64,000 bases of DNA from Gaiellales bacterium (GTDB lineage: Bacteria; Actinomycetota; Thermoleophilia; RBG-16-64-13), in contig JAAYAL010000031.1 of NCBI GenBank assembly GCA_012719395.1, positions 1 through 64,000 of the forward strand. Direction: 5' to 3'. Positions 28,747 to 37,245 of the stretch are shown here, one piece after another. A program made the translations under genes and the position numbers. How positions within the stretch are numbered: position 1 is the first letter of the stretch; each line of letters opens with the position of its first letter. The notes below the pieces were generated by a model that saw only the letters and a program-made list of their open reading frames with translations, searched no databases and had not been told where the DNA came from.

Positions 28747-29870
28747 TCTGGGACGAGGCTGCAGGCGACGGCGCGCCGGGCGTGACCACGGGGACTCCTC
28801 TTTCCCCCTCGATTGTCTCCGATATCCGCGCGGGGCGTCGTGTGGGCCGTGAGGCGGCGATTGAGATGATGCGCAGCCGGGACTTGCTGACGCTGGGCGA
28901 CCTGGCCTCAGGGCGGAGGCTCCAGATGCTGCCCGATCCCCAGGTGACTTTCATCGTGGACCGGAATGTCAACTACACCAATGTGTGCGTGTCCGGCTGC
29001 CGCTTCTGCGCCTTCTACCGCTCGCCGGGTGCTCCGGATGCCTACCTACTCTCCACGGAGGAAATCTTGGAGAAGGCGCGGGAGACCGTGGCCCTGGGTG
29101 GGACCGGTCTCATGCTGCAGGGGGGGTTGCACCCCGAGTTGCCTATTGAATGGTTCGAGACCCTCTTCCGGGAACTCAAGCAGCGTTTCCCACAACTGGA
29201 CCTGCACTCGCTGTCACCGCCCGAGATCGTCTACGTGGCCCGTCTGAGCGGCCTGAGCGTGGCGGAAACGCTCTCTCGCCTGGGCAGAGCCGGATTGGAC
29301 TCTTTGCCGGGCGGTGGAGCCGAGATCCTGGTGGATGCCGTGCGGCGGGAATTGGCTCCGGGGAAGGCCACCACGGCCGAATGGCTGGAGGTGATGCGCG
29401 AGGCTCACCGGCAGGGGATGAAGACCACGGCCACCATGATGTTCGGAAGTATCGAGAGCGTGGAGGATCGCGTGGAGCATCTCCAACAGGTGCGGGCGCT
29501 TCAGGATGAGACCGGTGGTTTCCGGGCCTTCATTCCCTGGACCTTCCAGCAGGCCAATACTGCTTTGGCCGGTCGGGTGGCACCGGCAACTGCCGTAGAG
29601 TATCTGGTCACCCTTGCCGTCTCCAGGCTGTATCTGGACAACGTGCCCAGCATCCAGGCATCCTGGGTGACGCAGGGAATCAAGATTGGGCAGGTGGCGC
29701 TGCACTTCGGTGCCAACGATCTGGGAAGCACCATGATCGAAGAGAACGTGGTCGCTGCCGCCGGGGTGACGTTCGAGGCGGGGATAAAGGAATTGGTGCA
29801 CGCCATCCGCCGGGCCGGGTTCATCCCCGTGCAGCGTCGCAGCGACTACTCGCCGGTTCGTACATTCTGA
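28743..29870 (+). CDS. mqnC: Dehypoxanthine futalosine cyclase MqnC (radical SAM)
   Basis: Cyclises dehypoxanthine futalosine to the naphthoate ring. The 375-residue protein has the cluster C-x3-C-x2-C in NVCVSGCRFCAFYRSPGAPD (about 79-98), MLQGGLHPELPIEWFE, LPGGGAEIL and ETGGFRAFIPWTFQ. The alternative name as a second MqnE is excluded by the CAFYR and LQGGLHP motifs. GTG 28743 overlaps the mqnA stop. It is the last gene of the menaquinone cluster; the next gene starts after 211 bp with its own promoter-like elements. Confidence 0.93.
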   Translation: MIWDEAAGDGAPGVTTGTPLSPSIVSDIRAGRRVGREAAIEMMRSRDLLTLGDLASGRRLQMLPDPQVTFIVDRNVNYTNVCVSGCRFCAFYRSPGAPDAYLLSTEEILEKARETVALGGTGLMLQGGLHPELPIEWFETLFRELKQRFPQLDLHSLSPPEIVYVARLSGLSVAETLSRLGRAGLDSLPGGGAEILVDAVRRELAPGKATTAEWLEVMREAHRQGMKTTATMMFGSIESVEDRVEHLQQVRALQDETGGFRAFIPWTFQQANTALAGRVAPATAVEYLVTLAVSRLYLDNVPSIQASWVTQGIKIGQVALHFGANDLGSTMIEENVVAAAGVTFEAGIKELVHAIRRAGFIPVQRRSDYSPVRTF

Positions 29871-29961
29871 CCGGGTCGGACGCGGCGGAGCCTCGACCTG
29901 TTTTGCCTGGTGCAGGCGGTATACTCTGGCACCACATTGTGGCGGGATTGGCCGGTCGCTG

Positions 29962-30001
29962 TGTTATACTAAGCCATGTTTGTTGACTGGACGGTCAGTC
30001 A
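29962..30001 (+). promoter_or_regulatory. Extended -10 promoter with TetR-like inverted-repeat operator
   Basis: TGTTATACT (29962-29970) fits an extended -10 element; no good -35 is present. Fourteen bases downstream, TGACTG-GACGGT-CAGTCA (29984-30001) is a perfect 6-6-6 inverted repeat of the sort bound by TetR-family repressors. It would lie just after the transcription start, blocking elongation or initiation of the hdr-flx operon. No TetR gene is in the window. A second TATACT (29920-29925) upstream lacks a matching -35. Confidence 0.5.
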
Positions 30002-30081
30002 GTTCTGGCGGGGGACGGCGCGTTACGGCGCGCCGGTGGTACAGAAGTGGCTCATTGTCGCTCGCAAACCGGAGGATTAGC

Positions 30082-30642
30082 GTGATCCGATACGACTCGG
30101 AGGGGGCCGCGCAGCTTCGCGACCGCATGCTGAGCCGCGTGAAGGCGGACGTTGCCGCATGTTATCAGTGTGGCAACTGTTCGGCCGGGTGCCCCGCCGC
30201 GTTCACCTTCGACTACGCTCCCAATCAGATCATGCGCATGCTGCAGGTAGGCATGCTGGACGAGGTTCTGGCCTCCAGCGCCGTTCAGTTGTGCGTGCAG
30301 TGTCTCACCTGCACGTCCCGCTGTCCTCGCAACATAGACATTGCGGGTATCTTCGAAGATCTCAAGACTGTTGCTGTCGCCAAGGACGTGCGGGTGCCGG
30401 AGGATGCGGCAACTTTCAATCGCGTCTTCCTGGAGAATGTCGCCAAATACGGTCGGCTCACTGAAGCCATGATGTTGTTGCGCTACAACCTGATGTCCAA
30501 GCACCCACTCAATGATGCCGAGTTGGGCATTCCCATGCTGACGAAGGGCAAAGTGGAGGTTCTTCCCAAGAAAGCGGCCGGAGCGGATGAAGTGGGGCGC
30601 ATCTATCGCAAGTCGTTGGAGAAGGCGCGATGGGAAGGTTGA
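30082..30642 (+). CDS. hdrC: HdrC-like 4Fe-4S subunit
   Basis: Iron-sulfur subunit that passes electrons between HdrA and HdrB in heterodisulfide-reductase-type complexes. The 186-residue cytoplasmic protein has two [4Fe-4S] motifs, CYQCGNCSAGCP and CVQCLTCTSRCP, and the AFTFDYAPNQIMRMLQVG and MSKHPLNDAELG segments typical of HdrC. No membrane helix is present, as in soluble HdrABC. GTG 30082 follows GGAGGATTAGC; the frame is open upstream, but the ribosome-binding site and homologous starts favour this position. It overlaps hdrB by 13 bases. Confidence 0.93.
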   Translation: MIRYDSEGAAQLRDRMLSRVKADVAACYQCGNCSAGCPAAFTFDYAPNQIMRMLQVGMLDEVLASSAVQLCVQCLTCTSRCPRNIDIAGIFEDLKTVAVAKDVRVPEDAATFNRVFLENVAKYGRLTEAMMLLRYNLMSKHPLNDAELGIPMLTKGKVEVLPKKAAGADEVGRIYRKSLEKARWEG

Positions 30643-31697
30643 CGTACTACCCGGGCTGCTCGCTGCGGCATTCGGCGGCGGAGTTCGACATTTCCACGCG
30701 TCTCGTCCTGCACAAGCTGGGCGTGGACTTCGTCGAGGTCCCGGATTGGACCTGCTGCGGGTCCTCCCCTGCCCACATGACGGACCACCTGCTGGCGCAG
30801 GGCTTGGCGGCGCGCAATCTACGGCAGGCGGCCACGGTGGGTGACGAGATGGTCGCTCCCTGCCCCTCCTGTTACCAGCGCCAGAAGGACGCGGAGCTGG
30901 AGATAGAGGAGGACCCCGGTTTCCGGCAGACGGTGAACGAGGTACTGGATCTTCCCTACGAGGGATCGGTGCGGGTGTTGACTCTGCCGGAAGTGCTGCT
31001 GGAGAAGAGTGGCGTGGAAGCCATCCGGCGCCGGGTCACCACCGATCTGGTGAAGCTTAGAGTGGTTCCGTACTATGGGTGCCTCCTGGGTCGCCCATCG
31101 TCTCTCACCGGGGAAGCGGATGAAGAGCAGCCCACCAGCATGGACAGGCTGTTGGAGGCGGCGGGAGCCACCGTGCAGCGGTGGAACTACAAAACTGAAT
31201 GCTGCGGGGCCAGTGTCGGCATGCCCAAGGCCGAGATCCATCGTCGCCTGAGCCGCAAGGTCTTGGACCAGGCCTTGGAGGCCGGCGCGGACGCCGTGGC
31301 GGTAGCCTGCCCTCTGTGCCACCAGAACCTGGATCTGCGCCAAGTGCAGATCAATGCCGCCTTCGGGTCCTCCTACTCCGTGCCCATTCTCTACGTGACT
31401 CAGGTGCTGGGCCTTGCTTTCGGTTACAGCGACGAGGAAATGCTCTTACACAAGCACGCCGTGGATCCTCGTCCCCTCGTGGCCAAGGCCATCAAGGAAG
31501 CTGTGGCCTTCCGCGAGGAGGAAGCGCGGCTGGCGTCCGAGCACGAGGCCCGTCAGAAGATGAAGGAAGCTGCCAAGCAGGATAGGGCGCGCAGACGGGC
31601 GGGCAGAGTTCCCTCAACGGAGGAGGGCGGAGCCGCGCCGGAGGAGGCCGTGCCGGCCACATCCGCACATGACCGTGAGGAGGAGGCCGCAGGATGA
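30630..31697 (+). CDS. hdrB: HdrB-like subunit with two CCG domains
   Basis: Catalytic disulfide-reducing subunit, predicted to hold two noncubane [4Fe-4S] clusters. Both cysteine-rich CCG domains are present: YYPGCSLRHSA ... WTCCGSSP in the N-half and PYYGCLLGRPS ... TECCGASVGMP in the C-half, and CPLCHQN follows. The 355-residue product is about 60 residues longer than usual HdrB. The extra C-terminal stretch is highly charged (Lys/Arg/Glu/Ala) and probably disordered. The partner disulfide (such as a DsrC-like protein) is not encoded in the window. Confidence 0.93.
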   Translation: MGRLTYYPGCSLRHSAAEFDISTRLVLHKLGVDFVEVPDWTCCGSSPAHMTDHLLAQGLAARNLRQAATVGDEMVAPCPSCYQRQKDAELEIEEDPGFRQTVNEVLDLPYEGSVRVLTLPEVLLEKSGVEAIRRRVTTDLVKLRVVPYYGCLLGRPSSLTGEADEEQPTSMDRLLEAAGATVQRWNYKTECCGASVGMPKAEIHRRLSRKVLDQALEAGADAVAVACPLCHQNLDLRQVQINAAFGSSYSVPILYVTQVLGLAFGYSDEEMLLHKHAVDPRPLVAKAIKEAVAFREEEARLASEHEARQKMKEAAKQDRARRRAGRVPSTEEGGAAPEEAVPATSAHDREEEAAG

Positions 31698-33658
31698 GGA
31701 TAGGCGTTTTTGTCTGCCACTGCGGAAGCAACATCGCCGGAACGGTTGATTGCCATGCCATCGCCGAGCGTGCGGCTGAGCTCAAGGATGTTGTATACAC
31801 CGAGGACGTCATGTACACGTGCTCGGAGCCGGGCCAGGCAGGCATTCAGCGGGCAATCAAGGAGAAGGGGCTGACGCGTGTGGTGGTGGCTTCGTGCTCT
31901 CCGCAGATGCACGAGGTGACCTTTCGTCGCTGCGTGGAGGATGCTGGCCTCAACCCGCATCTGTTCGAGATGGCCAACATCCGCGAGCATTGCTCTTGGA
32001 TACATGATGATATGCCCCGAGCCACCGAGAAGGCCTACGACATCATCAAGATGGCCGTGGCCAAAGTGCGCACGGCTGAACCCCTTTTCCCCAATGAGGT
32101 GGATGTCAACAAAGACGTGCTCGTCATCGGAGGTGGAGTGGCGGGCATTCAGACCGCATTGGATCTGGCGGACGCCGGCCTCCAAGTCACCATCGTGGAG
32201 CGTGAGAGCACCATCGGCGGGACCATGGCTCGTCTGGACAAGACCTTCCCCACCATCGACTGCTCCGCCTGCATTCTCACGCCGCGCATGGTGGATGCCG
32301 CGCATCACCAGAACATCGCCATCATGGCCTACTCAGAGGTGGACCGCGTGCAGGGTTACGTGGGCAACTTCGTGGTAGACATCAAACGCAGGGCGGCCAT
32401 GGTGGACTGGACTCGCTGCATCGGCTGCGAGCTGTGCGTACAGAAATGCCCCGCCCACGCGCCTGATCGTTTCAATGTGGGGCTTGCGGAGTCCAAGGCC
32501 ATCTACATCCCCTTCCCGCAGGCCGTTCCCAAGCGCGCCGTCATCCAGACCGAGTACTGCCGTTGGTTCCAGCAGGGCAAATGCCGTGTCTGCTCGCGCG
32601 TCTGCCCGGCCGACGCCATCGACTACGAGCAGAAGGATACCTACATCCAGCGGAACTTCGGAGCCATTGTGGTGGCTACAGGCATGGATGTCTTTCCCTG
32701 GGAGGAGTACTACCCGCAGTATGGTGGCGGCTCTATCCCTGACGTGATCAGCGGCCTGCAGTACGAGCGGATGCTGAACGCCTCCGGGCCCACCGGAGGC
32801 CACGTGCACCGTATCTCCAACCACGAAGAGCCCAAGAACGTGGTCTTCATCCAGTGCGTGGGCTCGCGAGACGAGTCGGTGGGTCGTCCCTACTGCTCCA
32901 GCGTCTGTTGCATGTACACAGCCAAGCAGGCCATCCTCACCAGGAACCACTGCGGGCCGGAAACCAATATCTTCGTTTTCTACATAGATATTCGTGCCAC
33001 AGGCAAAGGCTACGAGGAGTTCATCAAGCGGGCCCAGACCGAGTTCAACGTCAACTACGTGCGGGGACGAGTCTCCAAGCTGTATGAGGAACACGGCAAG
33101 GTCATGGTGCGCGGCATGGACACCTTGTTGGGCCAACAGGTGGAGATCCCCGCAGACCTGGTTGTCCTGGCCACCGGCACCACGTCCGCGGAGGGAGCAC
33201 CGCAGCTTGCTCAGGCACTCAATATCTCGTATGACGAGTTTGGCTTCTTCAAGGAATCCCACCCCAAACTTCGTCCGGTGGAGACAAACACGGCAGGCGT
33301 GTTCCTGGCCGGAGCCTGCCAAGCGCCCAAGGACATTCCCACCTCCGTGGCTCAAGCCTCGGGGACGGCCTCCAAGGTGTTGGGCCTCTTGTCCAAGGAC
33401 AAGCTGAAGACCAGCCCACAGATTGCGGTGGTGGATCAGAGCCGTTGTGTGAGTTGCTGGAAGTGCACAGATGTGTGCCCGTTCAGCGCTCCAGAGAAGC
33501 AGAGCCAGCGGGACGGCAGTCAGAAGAGTCACATAATCGAGACGGTGTGCCAGGGATGCGGCATCTGCGTGGCCACCTGCCCCGTCAACTGCATCTCACT
33601 CAAGGGTTTCACCACGGATTCCATAATCGATCAGATCGAAGAAGCGCTGCTGGCGTAG
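31694..33658 (+). CDS. hdrA: HdrA-like flavin/iron-sulfur subunit
   Basis: FAD protein that would perform flavin-based electron bifurcation or confurcation in the Hdr complex. The 654-residue protein begins with the HdrA N-terminal segment (VFVCHCGSNI) and has the Rossmann motif VLVIGGGVAGIQ near 142-153. Its cluster motifs are CIGCELCVQKCP and CRWFQQGKCRVCSRVCP in the middle, and CVSCWKCTDVCPF and CQGCGICVATCPVNC at the end. Single-FAD HdrA architecture is apparent; no fused MvhD or selenocysteine is seen. ATG 31694 overlaps the hdrB stop. Confidence 0.95.
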   Translation: MRIGVFVCHCGSNIAGTVDCHAIAERAAELKDVVYTEDVMYTCSEPGQAGIQRAIKEKGLTRVVVASCSPQMHEVTFRRCVEDAGLNPHLFEMANIREHCSWIHDDMPRATEKAYDIIKMAVAKVRTAEPLFPNEVDVNKDVLVIGGGVAGIQTALDLADAGLQVTIVERESTIGGTMARLDKTFPTIDCSACILTPRMVDAAHHQNIAIMAYSEVDRVQGYVGNFVVDIKRRAAMVDWTRCIGCELCVQKCPAHAPDRFNVGLAESKAIYIPFPQAVPKRAVIQTEYCRWFQQGKCRVCSRVCPADAIDYEQKDTYIQRNFGAIVVATGMDVFPWEEYYPQYGGGSIPDVISGLQYERMLNASGPTGGHVHRISNHEEPKNVVFIQCVGSRDESVGRPYCSSVCCMYTAKQAILTRNHCGPETNIFVFYIDIRATGKGYEEFIKRAQTEFNVNYVRGRVSKLYEEHGKVMVRGMDTLLGQQVEIPADLVVLATGTTSAEGAPQLAQALNISYDEFGFFKESHPKLRPVETNTAGVFLAGACQAPKDIPTSVAQASGTASKVLGLLSKDKLKTSPQIAVVDQSRCVSCWKCTDVCPFSAPEKQSQRDGSQKSHIIETVCQGCGICVATCPVNCISLKGFTTDSIIDQIEEALLA

Positions 33659-33668
33659 GGAGGTGACG

Positions 33669-34100
33669 GTGACGGCTCAGACGGAGACCCGCACACGGCC
33701 GGTCAAGGTCATCGCCATAGTCTGCAACTGGTGTAGTTATGCGGGAGCGGACGGGGCGGGTACGGCTCGGCTCAAGCAGCCGTACAACTTCCGTGTGTTG
33801 CGGGTGCCCTGCACTGGGCGCATCGACCCCCTGCTGGCCCTCAAGGCGTTCCAGAAGGGGGCGGACGGTGTTCTCATCAGCGGCTGTCATCCGGGGGACT
33901 GCCATTACTCGGAGGGCAACTACTACGCTCGGCGCAAGTTCGAGCTCCTGGACCGCATGCTGCCTCACCTGGGAGTGGAGTCACAGCGGTTCAAGTACAC
34001 GTGGGTTTCGGCCTCAGAAGCTGCGCGGTGGCAGTCTGTCATCACCGAGTTTGTGGGCCATGTGCAAGAGCTTGGACCGCGTGAGGGGAGGGCTCTGTGA
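33669..34100 (+). CDS. flxD: MvhD/FlxD-like [2Fe-2S] subunit
   Basis: Small adapter that carries electrons from an electron-donating module (hydrogenase MvhAG or NAD(P)H-oxidising FlxABC) to HdrA. About 143 residues with the conserved cysteines in VCNWCSYAGAD, RVPCTGRID and SGCHPGDCHYSEGN. The start is taken as GTG 33669 because GGGAGGTGAC precedes it; GTG 33663 in the same frame would sit inside that ribosome-binding site. It lies between hdrA and the FlxC-like gene, and its stop overlaps the next ATG-class start (GTGA). Confidence 0.9.
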   Translation: MTAQTETRTRPVKVIAIVCNWCSYAGADGAGTARLKQPYNFRVLRVPCTGRIDPLLALKAFQKGADGVLISGCHPGDCHYSEGNYYARRKFELLDRMLPHLGVESQRFKYTWVSASEAARWQSVITEFVGHVQELGPREGRAL

Positions 34101-35059
34101 GCTCCACCCAAGATGCCATCCGAGAGGCGGCGAAAAACGCCTTGGCCTCCGGCCGTGTGGACTACTTCATCGGCTGGACGCAGGGACACACGCCCTCTGA
34201 GGCGATCCCCGCGTTCATTCGCCGGCCGGAGGAGGTTGACCGGCTCATATGGTCTCCTCTCTGCCACCACAATCTCGTTACTTTTCTCAAACGCAAGATG
34301 CCGGATCCTCCTGAATCCCGAATAGGCGTGTGCGTGAAGGGCTGTGACAGCCGTACGTTGGTGGCGCTGCTGCAAGAGGGCCTGGTGGACCGCGAGAGAC
34401 TCTACGTAGTGGGGATACCGTGCGCGGGAGTGATCGACAAACGCCTCGTGGATGCGTTGTTCACGGATGAGGTCACGGAAATAGATTTCGAGGGGGATCT
34501 CGTCACCGCTCGTACGCGGATGGGTGAATCCAAGGAATTTGCTCTGGCCGATGTTTTGCTGGACCAATGCGGCGGCTGCTATTCTCCCAACCCGCGTTAC
34601 GCGGACGAACTGGTGGGTGACACGCTGCCGGAGTCGCAGGGGAAGCCGCAGTTTCCCGGGCTGGAGGAATTCGAGGCCCTCGACTCGGCGGCGAAAGACG
34701 CGCTTCTGGCGGAGGCGTTCTCCACGTGTATTCGTTGCTTCGCCTGCATAAACGTCTGCCCGGTGTGCTATTGCTGGGACCAGTGCGTGAACCGCTCGCG
34801 CCGACCGGCGTTGGTGGGCCAGAAAGTGGACACCAAGGAGAACACACTCTTCCAGATGGTCCACATGTTCCATGTGGCCGGCCGTTGCCCTTCGTGTGGT
34901 GCATGTGATCGGGCGTGCCCGGTCCAGATTCCGCTGTACCTCCTGCACCGCAAGATGAACAAGGAGCTCTACGAGATGCTGGGATTCATGGCGGGGATGG
35001 ATGTGGACGAGAAGCCCGTCTTCCAGACCTTCAGGATCGATGATGTTTTGGGCGAGTAA
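34097..35059 (+). CDS. flxC: FlxC-like iron-sulfur subunit
   Basis: The 320-residue product has C-terminal cluster motifs CIRCFACINVCPVCYCWDQC and CPSCGACDRACPVQIP. Cysteines in VCVKGCDSRT, GIPCAGVID and DQCGGCYSP in the N-half resemble F420-hydrogenase beta-subunit-like proteins. In the FlxABCD-HdrABC complex described in Desulfovibrio, FlxB and FlxC are iron-sulfur proteins between the NAD(P)H-oxidising FlxA and FlxD/HdrA. Here the position between FlxD and the next iron-sulfur gene supports that role. Which of the two is FlxB and which FlxC is an inference. Confidence 0.7.
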   Translation: MSSTQDAIREAAKNALASGRVDYFIGWTQGHTPSEAIPAFIRRPEEVDRLIWSPLCHHNLVTFLKRKMPDPPESRIGVCVKGCDSRTLVALLQEGLVDRERLYVVGIPCAGVIDKRLVDALFTDEVTEIDFEGDLVTARTRMGESKEFALADVLLDQCGGCYSPNPRYADELVGDTLPESQGKPQFPGLEEFEALDSAAKDALLAEAFSTCIRCFACINVCPVCYCWDQCVNRSRRPALVGQKVDTKENTLFQMVHMFHVAGRCPSCGACDRACPVQIPLYLLHRKMNKELYEMLGFMAGMDVDEKPVFQTFRIDDVLGE

Positions 35060-35068
35060 GGTGAAACT

Positions 35069-36265
35069 GTGAGGTTTTTGCCGGAGGGCGAGTTGGCCGG
35101 CCTGTTGGCAGCCCTTTCGCAGGAAGCTGAAGTGTGGGCTCCTGCCAGGCGGCCCAACGGCGTGGTGGAGTTCCAGAAGTGGGAGCCGGGAACCGCAGTG
35201 GAGCTTGCCGTGCTGTTGGCGCGGCAAGCTCCCAAAGAAATGGTCTTCCCCCAGACCGAGACGTACTTGGGCTACCGTTACCTGATGGCCTGTCCCGCCG
35301 TGCGCCCTGAGACCCCAGAGGAAGCGAAGCTGGAGTTGGAGGGCGAGGGCGGCGAAGTGGTCGCCGTTTCACCCTCCGTTTCTCACCAGTTGCTGGTGGT
35401 GGAGGATGTGGGCGGGTCTTCCCCGACTCGGGCTGATGTCGCGGGCGTTGAGTTGCCGGGAACCGGAGCACGGGTGATCTTCGGCCTCCGGCCCTGTGAT
35501 GCGCGGGGCTTCGCGCAGATGGACAACGTCTTCGGCGGGTACGGCGGTTTCTACTTTGACCCCTACTACAATGCTCGACGGGAGGTCACCACGTTGGTGG
35601 CAGTGGCGTGCGCCAACCCGCGCAGCACGTGTTTCTGCCGAGCCGTGGGGGGTAGTCCCTCGGGGACGGAAGCCGTGGATCTTCTGCTCACCGAAGTGGA
35701 CGGTGGGTTCGGGGCTGAGGCCGTGAGTGAGCGCGGGCAGCGCATCCTTGATTACGCAGGCTTCAGGGAGGCACGTGCGGAGGAGGAGCAGGCGGTGGCC
35801 GCCGCCCATGCTCGGGCGGAAGAGGCAGTGGAAGCGCCATTCGAGTTGGAAGGGGTGCGAGAGAACCTGCGCGCCAACTTCGAGGACGCGCGCTGGCACG
35901 ATCTGGCTCTGCGCTGTATCTCCTGTGGTACCTGTACGTATGTCTGCCCCAGCTGCTACTGCTTCAACATCAACGACGAAATGGTTGAGGGCAGGGGGGA
36001 GCGCTTCCGCTGCTGGGACAACTGCTTCAATCCCGGCTACACACTGGAGACATCGGGGCACAACCCGCGGGATGCCAAGGCCGCGCGCTTTCGCAACCGT
36101 TTCAGCCACAAGTTCTGGTATTACCCCGAGAAGTACGACAGTCTGCTGTGCTCCGGCTGTGGCCGGTGCATCATGCACTGTCCCACCCGGATCGATATCC
36201 GCGAAGTGATTCGCACTATGGGCGCGCCGGCGGCGGAACTGCCGGCGCGCGCTGAGGAGGAGTGA
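35069..36265 (+). CDS. flxB: FlxB-like 4Fe-4S subunit (AsrA/HyhB-like)
   Basis: The 398-residue protein resembles anaerobic sulfite reductase A and sulfhydrogenase beta subunits. Its motifs are FGLRPCDARGFAQMD near the middle, VACANPRSTCFCRAVGG with extra cysteines, and C-terminal [4Fe-4S] motifs CISCGTCTYVCPSCYC and CSGCGRCIMHCPTRID. It would pass electrons from FlxA to FlxC/FlxD. A GTG start at 35069 follows TAAGGTGAAACT. The stop abuts the GTG of the FlxA-like gene. Confidence 0.8.
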   Translation: MRFLPEGELAGLLAALSQEAEVWAPARRPNGVVEFQKWEPGTAVELAVLLARQAPKEMVFPQTETYLGYRYLMACPAVRPETPEEAKLELEGEGGEVVAVSPSVSHQLLVVEDVGGSSPTRADVAGVELPGTGARVIFGLRPCDARGFAQMDNVFGGYGGFYFDPYYNARREVTTLVAVACANPRSTCFCRAVGGSPSGTEAVDLLLTEVDGGFGAEAVSERGQRILDYAGFREARAEEEQAVAAAHARAEEAVEAPFELEGVRENLRANFEDARWHDLALRCISCGTCTYVCPSCYCFNINDEMVEGRGERFRCWDNCFNPGYTLETSGHNPRDAKAARFRNRFSHKFWYYPEKYDSLLCSGCGRCIMHCPTRIDIREVIRTMGAPAAELPARAEEE

Positions 36266-37198
36266 GTGCCGAACACAGGGGACATGCCGGTTCCTGAGTC
36301 GCCGGCAAAGACACGCCTCACGTTCTCGGAGGTCCAGGTAGGAGCGGGGATACCTCGCGCCGGCAAGGCGGCGGGGAACCCATACCTGCCCGAAATCGCC
36401 ACCATTGTGGAAATCATTCAGGAAACGCCCAACATCAAGTCGTTTCGGGTGCGTTTCGATGACGATCTGCTGCAGGCTGCCTTTGCATTCAAGCCGGGAC
36501 AGGTGGGTCAGCTGGGCGTCCTGGGGATGGGAGAGGCTACTTTCGCCATCAACTCGAGCCCATCGGAGAGGTCCTACGTGCAGTTCTCAGTGATGCAGGC
36601 CGGTGAGGTTACCATAGGCCTTCATTGTCTGAACGAAGGGGACAAGGTGGGGGTGCGCGCGCCCATGGGCCGTGGATTCCCGGTGGAGGAGTGGAAAGGC
36701 CGGAATCTGGTCTACATCATGGGTGGGATCGGTGCGGCCGCGCTGCGTGCCACCATCCTCTACACCTTGGAGCACCGGGAGGATTACGGGAGTATCACCA
36801 TCCTGTACGGAGCGCGGACGCCGGTGGACCTCACGTACCAATACGATATCGCCGAGTGGGAGAGCCGGAGAGACATAGACGCCGTCATCACGGTGGATGC
36901 TCCTTTCCCCGGCTGGGAGGGTAGAGTGGGGATGGTGCCCATGGTGCTCGAAGAACTGGCGCCGAAGCCGGAGAACACCATCGCCGTCTGCTGCGGGCCT
37001 CCCATCATGATCAAGTTCACGCTCCAGGCACTGCAGCGCCTGGAGTTTCCCAATGAGCAGGTGTACACCACACTGGAAAAGCGGATGAAGTGCGGTATCG
37101 GTATATGCGGGCGCTGTAACGTGGGCTCGAAGTACGTCTGTGTGGACGGCCCCGTGTTCTCGTTGGCAGAACTCAAGGAACTGCCCGACGAGCTATAG
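36266..37198 (+). CDS. flxA: FlxA-like FAD/NAD(P)H-binding reductase (AsrB/HyhG-like)
   Basis: Ferredoxin-NADP reductase-fold protein expected to oxidise NADH (or NADPH) for the Hdr complex. The 310-residue protein has a flavin-binding barrel (FKPGQVGQLGVLGMGEATFAI, then the SPS-type segment), a nucleotide-binding domain starting YIMGGIGAAALRATI, and CCGPPIMIKFT. A C-terminal [2Fe-2S] motif C-x4-C-x2-C ... C lies in MKCGIGICGRCNVGSKYVC, as in PyrK, AsrB and HyhG. The GTG at 36266 directly follows the previous stop. It is the last gene of the seven-gene plus-strand operon. Confidence 0.88.
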   Translation: MPNTGDMPVPESPAKTRLTFSEVQVGAGIPRAGKAAGNPYLPEIATIVEIIQETPNIKSFRVRFDDDLLQAAFAFKPGQVGQLGVLGMGEATFAINSSPSERSYVQFSVMQAGEVTIGLHCLNEGDKVGVRAPMGRGFPVEEWKGRNLVYIMGGIGAAALRATILYTLEHREDYGSITILYGARTPVDLTYQYDIAEWESRRDIDAVITVDAPFPGWEGRVGMVPMVLEELAPKPENTIAVCCGPPIMIKFTLQALQRLEFPNEQVYTTLEKRMKCGIGICGRCNVGSKYVCVDGPVFSLAELKELPDEL

Positions 37199-37245
37199 CG
37201 CACATCGGGGGAGCGCTCCGTTGCCGGTCTGTTGCGGCCCTCCGG

